The notes beneath the pieces were generated by a model. The model was not told where the DNA came from and did no database searches. It saw nothing but the letters and a program-made list of their open reading frames with translations. DNA of 64,000 nucleotides from Bradyrhizobium sp. U87765 SZCCT0048 (lineage in GTDB: Bacteria > Pseudomonadota > Alphaproteobacteria > Rhizobiales > Xanthobacteraceae): NCBI RefSeq assembly GCF_018131225.1, contig NZ_JAFCMM010000005.1, positions 62,001 to 126,000 on the forward strand. Reading direction: 5' to 3'. The translations under genes were made by a program, and so were the position numbers. Position 1 is the stretch's first letter. Every line of letters starts with the position of its first letter. Of this stretch, positions 25,530 to 34,273 are shown in pieces.

Positions 25530-25565
25530 GCCCGGCCCCGCTTGACGGGGCCGGGCGTCTTTTTT
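25530..25565 (+). terminator. Strong intrinsic terminator inside the che gene cluster
   Basis: A perfect 10-bp GC stem (GCCCGGCCCC at 25530-25539, GGGGCCGGGC at 25547-25556) with a 7-base loop is followed by a run of six T. It stands 10 bases after the receptor gene and 37 bases before the second cheW, so it should separate two transcription units of the chemotaxis cluster or attenuate the second. Confidence 0.88.
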
Positions 25566-25602
25566 CGTTTGTCGCGCAGCGCCGCGCCGTTCGGAGCGAC
25601 CG

Positions 25603-26073
25603 ATGGCTGAAACCACCCAATATCTCACGCTCGGCCTCGACAAGGAGGTGTTCGGCATCGGCATCCGCAACGTGCGCGAGATTCTCGATCTGCGGCCGAT
25701 CACCCGCCTGCCGCACGCGCCGGACTTTCTGCTTGGCATGATCGACGTGCGCGGCAGCGGCTATCCGATCGTCGATCTGCGCGTCAAGCTGGGATTGCCG
25801 GCGGCGACGCCGACGGAGGCGACGCGCATCATCATTCTCGACGTGCCGATGAATGGTCGCACCATCGGTGTCGGCTTCGTCGCCGACTGCGTCTTCGAGG
25901 TCACCGACATCGACGAGAGCCGGATCGAGGCGCCGCCCAATGTCGGTGGGCGCTGGAAGTCCGACTACATTGCCGGCATCGGCCGCAAGGGCGACAAGTT
26001 CGTGATCGTATTCGACCTCGCGCGGCTGATGGCGTCCGAGGGGATGCCGCTGGCCCCGCAGGCCGCGGCCTGA
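25603..26073 (+). CDS. cheW: CheW coupling protein, second copy
   Basis: This is a 156-residue CheW-domain adaptor with QYLTLGLDKEVFGIGIRNVR at its start and the FLLGMIDVRGSGYPIVDLR core. CGGAGC precedes the ATG. It begins the second half of the chemotaxis cluster after the terminator and is followed by cheR after 17 bases. It diverges clearly from the 22829 copy, including in the surface that should contact receptors. Confidence 0.94.
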   Translation: MAETTQYLTLGLDKEVFGIGIRNVREILDLRPITRLPHAPDFLLGMIDVRGSGYPIVDLRVKLGLPAATPTEATRIIILDVPMNGRTIGVGFVADCVFEVTDIDESRIEAPPNVGGRWKSDYIAGIGRKGDKFVIVFDLARLMASEGMPLAPQAAA

Positions 26074-26090
26074 TCCGGGACGGTGCAGCG

Positions 26091-26933
26091 ATGTGGCAGG
26101 CCGCCGCGCATCTGACGGAGCAGCATTTTCGCTCCGTCGCCGATCTGGTGCAGGATCATGTCGGCATCCGCCTGCCGGCCGCCAAGCGCTCGATGATCGA
26201 GGGGCGGCTGCAGAAGCGGGCTCGCGCGCTCAACTACCGCAGCCTCGACGACTATGTCGAGCATCTGTTCGACGCGCGTAACTTCGACAACGAGCTGGTG
26301 CACCTGATCGACAGCGTCACCACCAACAAGACCGACTTCTTTCGTGAGCCGTCTCATTTCGAGTTCATGCAGCGCGTGGCGGTGCCGGAGCTGCTGAGCG
26401 GCCGTCGCGGCGCGCCGCTGCGGCTGAAGGTGTGGAGCGCCGCGTCGTCGACCGGCATGGAGGCCTACACCATCGCCATGGTGCTGGACGACATGGTGCG
26501 TCGCGGCGGCAAATTCCACTTCCGCATTCTCGGCACCGACATCTCCACCAACGTGCTGCAGCAGTCGAAGCTCGCGATCTATCCCCGCGAGGTCATCGCG
26601 CCGGTGCCCCCGGAATTTCGCAAGCGCTACTTCCTGTCGGCAAAGGACAAGTCGCGGGACGAAGTCCGCGTCGTGCCGGAACTGCGGGCCACGACGCATT
26701 TCATGCGCATGAACCTGATGGACGCGACCTATCCGGTGGACCGCGACGTCGACATCATCTTCTGCCGCAACGTGCTGATCTATTTCGACAAGCGAGTTCA
26801 GCAGCAGGTCGTCAAGCGGCTGTGCAGCCATCTGCGGCCGGGAGGCTTTCTCATGGTCGGGCACTCCGAATCGATGGTGCACGACGGCACCATCGGGCTG
26901 CGCCAGGTTCAGCCGACCATTTTCAGAGTATGA
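26091..26933 (+). CDS. cheR: CheR chemoreceptor methyltransferase
   Basis: This 280-residue enzyme methylates receptor glutamates using S-adenosylmethionine. It has the all-helical N-terminal domain (for example TTNKTDFFREPSHFE, the conserved helix before the fold) and the SAM-binding domain with VWSAASSTGMEAYTIAM, the GTDIS strand and DIIFCRNVLIYFDK. The last residues LMVGHSES also match. It overlaps cheB by four bases (ATGA), so methylation and demethylation enzymes are co-translated. Confidence 0.95.
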   Translation: MWQAAAHLTEQHFRSVADLVQDHVGIRLPAAKRSMIEGRLQKRARALNYRSLDDYVEHLFDARNFDNELVHLIDSVTTNKTDFFREPSHFEFMQRVAVPELLSGRRGAPLRLKVWSAASSTGMEAYTIAMVLDDMVRRGGKFHFRILGTDISTNVLQQSKLAIYPREVIAPVPPEFRKRYFLSAKDKSRDEVRVVPELRATTHFMRMNLMDATYPVDRDVDIIFCRNVLIYFDKRVQQQVVKRLCSHLRPGGFLMVGHSESMVHDGTIGLRQVQPTIFRV

Positions 26934-28036
26934 GCGATCAGATGTCCAAGCCAAAGCTGCGGGTTCTCATCGTCGACGACTCCGCCTCGGTACGCCAGAT
27001 CCTGACGTCGATCCTCAACGAGGATCCCGAGATCGAGGTGATGGCGGCCGCCTCCGATCCGTTTGCGGCGGCACGCCGCATCCAGGACGAAATCCCCGAT
27101 GTCATCATTCTCGACATCGAGATGCCGCGCATGGACGGCCTGACGTTCCTGCGCAAGATCATGGCGCAGCGGCCGATCCCCGTGGTGATCTGCTCGACGC
27201 TGACCGAGCGCGGGTCGGATCTGATGTTCGAGGCGTTCGCCGCCGGCGCGGTCGAAATCCTGCCCAAGCCGCGGGTCGAGACGCGGCAGGCGCTGATGGA
27301 ATCGTCGACGCGATTGCGAGACGCAGTCAAGGCAGCGGCGCGGGCGCGTGTGCGCCAGCAGCCGGTGCGGCGGCGTCCGGTCGAGGCCAAGCTGACGGCC
27401 GATGCGATCATTCCGCCGCCGGTGGCCGGCCGGGTGCGGCCGGAGACCGACCGTATCGTCTGCATCGGCGTGTCGACCGGCGGCACGGAATCGCTGCGCG
27501 ACGTGCTGGAAGTGCTGACGCCGGATTGCCCGGGCATCCTCATCGTGCAGCACATGCCGCAGGGCTTTACCGCGGCGTTTGCGCGGCGGCTCAATGGGCT
27601 GTGCGCCATCGAGGTCAAGGAGGCCGAGGATGGCGAGCCGGTGCTGCGCGGCTGCGCCTATATCGCGCCGGGCGCTCGCCACATGCTGCTGCAGCGCACC
27701 GGGCTGCGCTACAACATCGCCATCAAGGACGGCCCGCCCGTGTCGCGGCATCGCCCGTCGGCGGACGTGCTGTTCCGCTCGGCGGCCCAGCACGCCGGCC
27801 GCAACGCGCTCGGCATCATCATGACCGGCATGGGCGACGATGGCGCCAACGGCCTTCTCGAGATGCGCAAGCTCGGCGCGGCGACGCGGGCCCAGGACGA
27901 GGAGAGCTGCGTGGTGTTCGGCATGCCCAAGGAGGCGATCGCTCGCGGCGCGGTGGACAAGGTGGTGTCGCTGACCCAGATCCCGCGCGAGATCATGGCC
28001 TGGGGGACGGTTGGACAGCTGGTTTCGGCAGGTTGA
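26930..28036 (+). CDS. cheB: CheB chemoreceptor methylesterase/response regulator
   Basis: This 368-residue protein has a receiver domain (phospho-acceptor D62 in IILDIEMPRMDG) and a methylesterase domain with the catalytic Ser in IGVSTGGTES, His in VQHMPQGFT and Asp in MTGMGDDGANG. A proline- and arginine-rich linker joins them. It removes methyl groups from receptors when phosphorylated by CheA. The start at 26930 overlaps the cheR stop; an ATG at 26942 is also possible. The next gene starts two bases after the stop. Confidence 0.95.
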   Translation: MSDQMSKPKLRVLIVDDSASVRQILTSILNEDPEIEVMAAASDPFAAARRIQDEIPDVIILDIEMPRMDGLTFLRKIMAQRPIPVVICSTLTERGSDLMFEAFAAGAVEILPKPRVETRQALMESSTRLRDAVKAAARARVRQQPVRRRPVEAKLTADAIIPPPVAGRVRPETDRIVCIGVSTGGTESLRDVLEVLTPDCPGILIVQHMPQGFTAAFARRLNGLCAIEVKEAEDGEPVLRGCAYIAPGARHMLLQRTGLRYNIAIKDGPPVSRHRPSADVLFRSAAQHAGRNALGIIMTGMGDDGANGLLEMRKLGAATRAQDEESCVVFGMPKEAIARGAVDKVVSLTQIPREIMAWGTVGQLVSAG

Positions 28037-28038
28037 CG

Positions 28039-29772
28039 ATGAGCATGGACAGAATGGCTGATGTCGCGGTCGGCGCGGCGGCGACCGTCGCGGCGGTGAC
28101 GGCGCGTATCGAAGGCACCTTCGCCGATGTCGGCGACCGGCTCGGGCGCTCACATGCGATCTTCGAGGGGTTGCAGCGTGATCTGGCGGCGATCGCCGCG
28201 CAGCTCTCGGGCGCCGACATGGAGAGCGCCTCGACCGCGCTGCAGGCGATCGCGGAGCGGCTCACCGGCCTTGCCGACGCCCTGCCGCAGCAGAGCGCGT
28301 GGCTGAAGAACATCGCCGGCGGCTGCGGCGATATCGCCGGCCTGCTGCTGCGCCTCGTCAAATCGATCCAGATGGTGGCGGTGATCGCGCGCAGCGCGCG
28401 CATCGAGGCGGTGTCGCTCAGCAACAACCGCGGTCACTTCATCGACTTTACCCAGGAAGTGCTGGATCTGGCCAAGTCCGCGCAGGCGCTGGTCGATGCC
28501 TGCAGCCGCGACCAGGAGCAACTGGCGCAGGCGATCGGCGCGGCGCTGACGCGCCAGACGCAGTTCGAGCGCGCCTATGGCGGGCAGCTCGGCTCGGTCG
28601 GCGCGGAGCTCGTCGCCGCCTACAGCGAGATACGCCGCCGCCAGGGGCAGAGCTGCGAAGTGGCGCAGGCCGCGGCGGCGGGCGCGTCGCAGATCTCGGC
28701 AGCGGTCGGCGACATGATCGTCTCGTTGCAGGCTGGCGACAGCGTGCGGCAGCGGCTCGAGCATGTCGGCCTGGCGCTCGGGCTGGTGTCGGCGCCGGCG
28801 AATGTCAGTCTCGTGCCCGACCGCGGGACGACGGCGGGGGTCGCCGGCCTGATCCTGCAGCTGCAGGCCGAGCAGCTCAAGGATACGGTCTCGGGCTTCG
28901 AGGCCGATATCGGCCGCATCGCGCGCGGCCTGCAATTGCTCTCCGCCGATGCGGCGCGGATGATCGCAGGCGGCAGCGCGTTGTATGGCGACGATGGCGG
29001 CATGACCTCGTTCCTCGACGCGGTGAAGCAGGGCCTCGCCCAGGCATCGGCGCTGATCGCCCAGTGCGAGGGCGCGCGCCGGTCGGTGACCGAGGCGACC
29101 GCGATCTTCGAGGGGACGCTCGCGAAGTTTGGCACCACCATCGCGGAACTCAGCGAGGCGGTCGCGGATATCATCCTGGTCGGCATGAACGCCAGCCTCA
29201 AGGCGGCCCATCTCGGCAACGAGGGCCATGCGCTGGTGGTCATCGCCAACGAGCTCGGCAACACCGCGAAGGAGATTTCCGGCAGCGCCGAGCTGCTGAA
29301 GCCCGTGCTCGACCGGATCGGCGAAGCGGCGGCGGCGCTGAGGGATCTGCAGCAGAACGGCGAGGCCGCCGAAGTCGGCGATCTCGCGCCCTCGATCGCC
29401 CAGGTGGTGCAGGACATCGGCGCCGGCAATGCCGAGCTGTTTGCGCTGCGCAGCCGCCTGTCGTCGGAGGGCGAGCAGTTCGCCCAGCTGGTTCGCGCCG
29501 CGGAAGAGCGGCTGCGCGGCTTCGACCGCGAGCTGCAGGGCGCAAAGCACCTGGCCGCCGATCTCGCCGGCGCGGGCCCGGCCATGGCGACCGTGGCGCA
29601 GGACGAGCGCGAGGCGTTCGGCGCGCTGGTGCGCGAGCGGTTGTATCCGGCCTATACCATGGCCGGCGAGCGCGACGTCCACAACAGTGTCCTGCGCCGT
29701 CTCGCGCTTGCCGAAATGGCCGAGGCTGCGGCCGCGCCGGCGGCGGCTGACGACGACGTGCTGTTCTTCTGA
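28039..29772 (+). CDS. Soluble MCP-like helical protein with two hairpin-tip motifs
   Basis: This is a 577-residue, almost wholly alpha-helical protein without membrane segments, co-transcribed with cheB (two-base gap). Two stretches look like receptor signalling tips: about 113-145, containing IARSARIEAVSLSNNRGHF, and about 378-410, containing GMNASLKAAHLGNEGHALVV. Each resembles the normal LLALNAAIEAARAGE-G-GF-VVA tip but with clear changes. The C-terminus ends in DDDVLFF. It may be a scaffold or decoy that interacts with CheW or CheA rather than a ligand receptor. I do not recognise a named family for the whole protein. Confidence 0.7.
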   Translation: MSMDRMADVAVGAAATVAAVTARIEGTFADVGDRLGRSHAIFEGLQRDLAAIAAQLSGADMESASTALQAIAERLTGLADALPQQSAWLKNIAGGCGDIAGLLLRLVKSIQMVAVIARSARIEAVSLSNNRGHFIDFTQEVLDLAKSAQALVDACSRDQEQLAQAIGAALTRQTQFERAYGGQLGSVGAELVAAYSEIRRRQGQSCEVAQAAAAGASQISAAVGDMIVSLQAGDSVRQRLEHVGLALGLVSAPANVSLVPDRGTTAGVAGLILQLQAEQLKDTVSGFEADIGRIARGLQLLSADAARMIAGGSALYGDDGGMTSFLDAVKQGLAQASALIAQCEGARRSVTEATAIFEGTLAKFGTTIAELSEAVADIILVGMNASLKAAHLGNEGHALVVIANELGNTAKEISGSAELLKPVLDRIGEAAAALRDLQQNGEAAEVGDLAPSIAQVVQDIGAGNAELFALRSRLSSEGEQFAQLVRAAEERLRGFDRELQGAKHLAADLAGAGPAMATVAQDEREAFGALVRERLYPAYTMAGERDVHNSVLRRLALAEMAEAAAAPAAADDDVLFF

Positions 29773-29781
29773 ACCGCGGCG

Positions 29782-31251
29782 CTATCGCCGCACCAGCCGC
29801 GCCAGCCGCCGGATGGCGGGATCAATCGCGGCGGTCTCGATCTGGCCGATGCCGAACACGAGGCCGTCGCCGCCGCGCCGGTCGCGGCGATAGTTGTGCG
29901 CCGCCTGGACGAGGATACCGGCCTCGCGCGCCCGCGCCGCCAGCGTCACGGCGCTCGCGCCCGGGCGCAGCAGCGCCGCGAGATGCAGGCCGCTCGACGA
30001 TGGAATCCGTGTCATGGCGTCGCCGAGATCGCGGCCGATCGCCCGTGTCAGCGTGTCGTGGCGTTCGGCGTAGATCCGCCGCATGCGGCGGACATGGCGG
30101 GCGAGATCGCCGCCGTCGATGAAATGCGCCAGCGCCATCTGCTCCAGCAGCGGGCATTGCCAGTCGGCCAGCCGCTTGGCCGCGACCAGCGCCGCATGCA
30201 GCCATGGCGGCGCGACGATGAAGCCGAGCCGCAGCGCTGGAAACATGCTCTTGGAGAACGTGCCGACATAGATCACCTGCCCGGCGGGAGCGAGGGTCTG
30301 CAACGCGTCGAGTGGCCGGCCGTGATGGCGGAATTCGCCGTCGTAGTCGTCCTCGACGATCACCGCCGCGCGGGCCCGGGCGAACGCGAGAAGCGCGGTG
30401 CGGCGCCGGGCCGACAGCGTGGCCCCCAGCGGAAACTGGTGCGATGGCGTGGTGTAGATCAGTGACGCGGAGCGCGGCAGCGCATCGACCACGAGGCCCT
30501 CGTCGTCGACCGCCACGGGGTGCAGCCGCGCGCCGGCGGCGAGGAAGGCCTGCGCTGCCGGCGGATAGCCGGGATCCTCGACCGCCGCGACGGTTCGGTG
30601 CGGCGTCACCAGCACGCGGGCGATAAGGTCGAGCGCCTGCTGTGCGCCAGTGGTGACGATGATGTCGTCCGCCGTGCAGGCGACGGCGCGGGCGAACGAG
30701 ATGTGGCGGGCGATCGCCGCGCGCAGGGCGGGCGCGCCGTCCGACGGGCCGAGGTTGCCGCCGTCGCGCGCCAGCGCACGGGCCGCATGGGCGATCGATC
30801 GCCGCCAGACGTCGTGTGGAAAGCGCCGGGTGTCCGGAATGCCGATGCGAAAGTCGTAGGCCGCCGAAGCGACGATCGGCCCGGTCAGGCCGCCCTCGCG
30901 CCAGAGCGGTCGGATGCGGGCCTGCAGCACGCGCGGATCGAACGCGCCCTGTGTTCGTGGCGGCTGCGCGGCGCCGTCGCGCACGAAGGTACCTGCGCCG
31001 CGTCGGCTGGCGATCAGTCCTTCGCTGAGCAGCAGGTCGTAGACAGCGAGGACGATGTTGCGGGAGACGCCGGCCTGCCTGCCGAACTGGCGCGTCGAGG
31101 GCAGGCGGGTGCCGCCCACCAGGCGTCCGCTGACGATCGCGCTCTTGAGGTCGCGGTGCAGCCGCTCGGTCAGCGTGTCGCCCGGGGTGGAAGCGGCCGC
31201 CGCCTTCGCGAAAATGGCTCCATCGAATTCGCCAAATGTGGACCTTTTCAT
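29782..31251 (-). CDS. MocR/PdxR-type regulator (GntR helix-turn-helix plus aminotransferase domain)
   Basis: This 489-residue regulator has an N-terminal GntR winged helix (about 25-95; TRLPSTRQFGRQAGVSRNIV) joined to a fold-type I aminotransferase-like domain (about 120-489; VTTGAQQALDLIARV, VEDDYDGEFR, and YVGTFSKSMFPALRLGF, whose lysine should bind PLP). The ATG at 31251 is chosen because it gives the family-typical short N-terminus; the frame runs further upstream without coding character. It is divergent from a MATE exporter with only 29 bases between start codons and probably controls it. Confidence 0.88.
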   Translation of the reverse strand: MKRSTFGEFDGAIFAKAAAASTPGDTLTERLHRDLKSAIVSGRLVGGTRLPSTRQFGRQAGVSRNIVLAVYDLLLSEGLIASRRGAGTFVRDGAAQPPRTQGAFDPRVLQARIRPLWREGGLTGPIVASAAYDFRIGIPDTRRFPHDVWRRSIAHAARALARDGGNLGPSDGAPALRAAIARHISFARAVACTADDIIVTTGAQQALDLIARVLVTPHRTVAAVEDPGYPPAAQAFLAAGARLHPVAVDDEGLVVDALPRSASLIYTTPSHQFPLGATLSARRRTALLAFARARAAVIVEDDYDGEFRHHGRPLDALQTLAPAGQVIYVGTFSKSMFPALRLGFIVAPPWLHAALVAAKRLADWQCPLLEQMALAHFIDGGDLARHVRRMRRIYAERHDTLTRAIGRDLGDAMTRIPSSSGLHLAALLRPGASAVTLAARAREAGILVQAAHNYRRDRRGGDGLVFGIGQIETAAIDPAIRRLARLVRR

Positions 31252-31258
31252 GGGGCCA

Positions 31259-31287
31259 ATTATCGCGGCACGATGGCGCCATGACAA
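31259..31287 (-). promoter_or_regulatory. Candidate sigma-70 promoter for the MocR gene, start codon at or next to the transcript start
   Basis: Read on the minus strand, TTGTCA (31287-31282) and GATAAT (31264-31259) are separated by exactly 17 bases, close to the sigma-70 consensus. Transcription would start near 31252, and the MocR start codon begins at 31251, so the message would have almost no leader. The -35 box overlaps the start codon of the divergent MATE gene. Confidence 0.45.
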
Positions 31288-32675
31288 GGGTCGAGACGAT
31301 ATCCTCCGCCGTGCCGCTGCGCTCCCGCCCGAACGCAGCCGCGCACCGCCTGCTGCAGGGGCCGGTGCTGCCGACGCTGTTGCGGCTGAGCGTGCCAAAC
31401 GCGGTGTCGCTGTGTGCCGTCACCGCGATCAGCATTGCCGAGACCGGCTATGTCGGCCGGCTCGGGACCGATGCGCTGGCGGCGATCGCCTTGGTACTGC
31501 CGGTATTCATGCTGCTGCAGATGATGGCGATCGGCGCCATGGGCGGCGGCATCACCGCGGCGGTGGCGCGGGCGCTCGGCGCCGGCGACATGGTGCGGGC
31601 GACGGCGCTGGTGCGTCATGCGGTGGTGATCGCGCTCGGCGCCGGCGCTGTCTTTACGCTGGTTGTCGTCGGCTTCGGCCGGCCGATCTTCGGCTGGCTC
31701 GGTGGCGAAGGCGCGGTGCTGGAGGCCGCGCTTGCCTATGCGCGCATCGCGTTCGCCGCTGCCGGAGCGATCTGGCTGACCAACGCGCTGGCGTCGGTGC
31801 TGCGCGGTACCGGCGACATGACGGTGCCGTCGGCGACGTTCGTCGGCATCGCGGTGCTGCAGGTCGTGGTCGGCGGCGCGCTTGGCCTCGGGCTCGGCCC
31901 GCTGCCGCGGCTCGGCATGGCGGGCGTCGCCTGCGGCGTGCTGGTGGCCTACACCGCGGCTGCGATCGGGCTCGGTCTCTATCTCGCCTCCGGCCGCGCG
32001 CGGCTGCGCTTCGACTGGCGCCTCGCGCCACTCGATCCCAAACTGTTCGGCGCGATCCTGCGCGTGGGGGCGCCGGCGTGTCTTGCGGCTTGTCAGGCTA
32101 TCGGCGCGCTGATGCTGGTCGCCCATCTCGCCGCGCAGCTGTCCACCGATGCGCTCGCCGGCTATGGTATCGGCGCGCGGCTCGAGTTGCTGATGATGCC
32201 GCTGACGTTTGCATTCGGTGTGTCGGCGACGCCGGTGGTCGGCGCCGCGATCGGCGCGGGCAATGTCGCGCGGGCGCGCGAGGCGGCGTGGACGGCCGGC
32301 CTGCTCGGCTTCGCCGCGACCGGGGCGCTCGGCATCGCCGTCGCGATCATGCCGTCGTTATGGGTCGGGTTGTTCAGCAATGATGCCGCCGTCGCGGCGG
32401 CTGCGGACACTTATTTGCGGTTTGCCGGGCCGGCATTCGCCGGGTTCGGCCTCGGACATTGTCTCTATTACGCATCGCAAGGCTCGGGCCGCATCGTGCC
32501 GATGGTGCTGGCGCAGTCGGTCCGCCTTGTCGTGGTCGTCGCCGGTGCGGTCTGGATCGGTCACGCCGGCCTGACGTCGACGCGACTGGTGCTGCTCGCG
32601 GCGGCGGGCTTTGTCGCCTACGGGCTCGCTGCGGCCGTCGCGATGCGTCTCAGCCGCTGGGGGACGCGACGCTGA
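31281..32675 (+). CDS. MATE-family multidrug/metabolite exporter
   Basis: This 464-residue inner-membrane protein has about 12 hydrophobic helices in two homologous halves, the MATE plan; it exchanges sodium or protons for cationic or organic compounds. Family-like segments include RLSVPNAVSLCAVTAISIAE in helix 1 and LRGTGDMTVPSATFVG in the first half, with the equivalent helix of the second half near ASQGSGRIVPMVLAQ. The start at 31281 gives a normal short N-terminus. It is the likely target of the divergent MocR regulator. Confidence 0.9.
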   Translation: MTRVETISSAVPLRSRPNAAAHRLLQGPVLPTLLRLSVPNAVSLCAVTAISIAETGYVGRLGTDALAAIALVLPVFMLLQMMAIGAMGGGITAAVARALGAGDMVRATALVRHAVVIALGAGAVFTLVVVGFGRPIFGWLGGEGAVLEAALAYARIAFAAAGAIWLTNALASVLRGTGDMTVPSATFVGIAVLQVVVGGALGLGLGPLPRLGMAGVACGVLVAYTAAAIGLGLYLASGRARLRFDWRLAPLDPKLFGAILRVGAPACLAACQAIGALMLVAHLAAQLSTDALAGYGIGARLELLMMPLTFAFGVSATPVVGAAIGAGNVARAREAAWTAGLLGFAATGALGIAVAIMPSLWVGLFSNDAAVAAAADTYLRFAGPAFAGFGLGHCLYYASQGSGRIVPMVLAQSVRLVVVVAGAVWIGHAGLTSTRLVLLAAAGFVAYGLAAAVAMRLSRWGTRR

Positions 32676-32728
32676 CATGGTTTGGCGATCCGCCGCGCCA
32701 GGGTGGATCCAGCAGAGGAGGCCTGGAC

Positions 32729-33259
32729 ATGGCAATGACGACCGCATCGATCCCCGCCGGCGCGAGCTGGTTTGTTCCCCGCAGCACGCTGCGGGCTGCT
32801 GCCGCCGGCGTTGCCGTCGCCATGGCCCTCGGCAGTGCAGCGGCGCCGCTGCAGCGGATGACGGCGCCACTGTCGGTGCTGTCCGGCATCATCTGCGTAG
32901 CCAGCGCCGCGGACGGCCGTGATGCGCGGCCCGATCCCGTCGTCACGCCGGTGGCGTCCCATGCGCTGCCGAACGTGCCGGGCAAACGCGTCACCGTGGT
33001 GCGGGTCAGCTACGGCCCCGGCGGCTTCTCGCCGCCGCATCATCACAGCGGTTCGGTGACCGCCTACATTGTCAAGGGCACTATCCGCTCGCAGCTCGCG
33101 GGCGGGCCCGTCGAGACCTTCAAGGTCGGCGAGAGTTTCTTCGAGCCCCCGGGTGCGGTGCATCTGGTGTCGGAGAACGCCAGCGTCACCGAGCCTGCGG
33201 AACTGCTGGCGGTGTTTGTCGCCGATGAAGGCGCGGAGCTGACGACATACCACCAGTAG
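32729..33259 (+). CDS. Exported cupin-domain protein
   Basis: This 176-residue protein starts with a long basic-hydrophobic N-terminus (about 1-60, signal peptide or anchor ending near ICVASAA) and continues as a single cupin barrel. Cupin motif 1 is SPPHHHSGSVTAYIVKG and motif 2 is FFEPPGAVHLVSEN; the histidines and glutamate should bind a metal. AGAGGAGG precedes the ATG. Such stand-alone cupins include metal-dependent oxygenases and sugar- or quercetin-binding proteins; the function here is unknown. Confidence 0.75.
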   Translation: MAMTTASIPAGASWFVPRSTLRAAAAGVAVAMALGSAAAPLQRMTAPLSVLSGIICVASAADGRDARPDPVVTPVASHALPNVPGKRVTVVRVSYGPGGFSPPHHHSGSVTAYIVKGTIRSQLAGGPVETFKVGESFFEPPGAVHLVSENASVTEPAELLAVFVADEGAELTTYHQ

Positions 33260-33406
33260 GGCGGCGGGAACTCCTGGCAGGCTGCCATCGCATCATGGTG
33301 AATGCGCCATTTACCCTGTTCTTAACGAGTTGGCGTTAAGACCGTCGGCGTCGCGCGTGAGGCCGCTTTCCCGTACAGCGACAGGCGGCGTGGTGATGGG
33401 TGGTCG

Positions 33407-33748
33407 ATGTCCGTGGTGAGATGGACGGCGCTGGGCGTCGTGGTTCTGGCGCTGGGTGGGTGCTGCACATCGGGTCTGTGTACCGCCCCGTCGCCGATCG
33501 GCGTGCCCGTGGCCTGGGACGGCACAGGAACACGGCCGTCGGACGAGGTGCGGCCGGTCAAGCGTCACCGTCGCGCCCGTCACGAGATCGTGCTCGGGCC
33601 GCTCAACGCCGTGGCGCCGTCGCCGGCGCCCGTCGCGCAGGGCGGCAATCCGGCGGATGCCTACGCGCAGCAGCAGAGCGAGGCGGAGATCGCCGAGCAG
33701 GAACTCAGGCAGCATCTCGTAATCTGCCAGGGTTGCCTCGCGCACTGA
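33407..33748 (+). CDS. Small outer-membrane or periplasmic lipoprotein
   Basis: This is a 113-residue protein whose first 19 residues are a lipoprotein signal peptide with lipobox LALGGC, so the mature protein should be lipid-anchored at the cysteine. The mature part is low in structure: proline-rich, with a basic KRHRRARH patch and a glutamine- and glutamate-rich helix near the end. Four further cysteines are present (two right after the lipobox, two near the C-terminus). No family is recognised. Confidence 0.65.
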   Translation: MSVVRWTALGVVVLALGGCCTSGLCTAPSPIGVPVAWDGTGTRPSDEVRPVKRHRRARHEIVLGPLNAVAPSPAPVAQGGNPADAYAQQQSEAEIAEQELRQHLVICQGCLAH

Positions 33749-33822
33749 GCGGCGCACGGCCGGGCTTGCGCCGCCATCGCGATCGCGCGAGGCTCGGTGC
33801 GCTCCGTCCGGAGAGCAGCGCC

Positions 33823-34254
33823 ATGACTGCGATCATTCAGGTCACCGATACCGTCGATCTCGCCGCGATGCAGGCGATCGGCGGCGGCCTCGCGCGGTTC
33901 AACGCGGAGGCGGCGGGCTATGACGATCAGCGTGGCCTCGCGGTGGTCGTCGTCGATCCCGCAACGGCCCAGCCGCTCGGCGGCGCCTGCGGACGGTCAT
34001 CGCTGGGGCTGCTGTTCCTCGATCTCCTGTTCCTGCCGCCGGTGTTGCGCGGGCGAGGTCTCGGCTCGCAGGTGCTGCGACGCTTCGAGGCGGAAGGCGC
34101 TCGACGCGGCTGCCGGGCCGCCGTACTCACCACCATCAGCTTTCAGGCACCGGGCTTCTATGAGCGGCACGGCTGGCGGCGCTTCGGCGATATTCCCTGC
34201 GATCCGCCTGGCACCAGCCGGATCTTCATGACCAGGCCGCTGGGCGCGGCCTGA
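33823..34254 (+). CDS. GNAT-family N-acetyltransferase
   Basis: This 143-residue protein has the GNAT core: a strand around LLFLDLLFLPPVLRGRGLGS, where RGRGLGS is the acetyl-CoA pyrophosphate loop, followed by the helix VLRRFEAEGARRGC and the late GFYERHGWRRFG motif. It should transfer an acetyl group to an amine of a small molecule or peptide. CGGAGAG lies before the ATG. It converges on the GGDEF-EAL gene with 19 bases between stops. The substrate is unknown. Confidence 0.85.
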   Translation: MTAIIQVTDTVDLAAMQAIGGGLARFNAEAAGYDDQRGLAVVVVDPATAQPLGGACGRSSLGLLFLDLLFLPPVLRGRGLGSQVLRRFEAEGARRGCRAAVLTTISFQAPGFYERHGWRRFGDIPCDPPGTSRIFMTRPLGAA

Positions 34255-34273
34255 ACACGGCGCCGCAGCGCGT

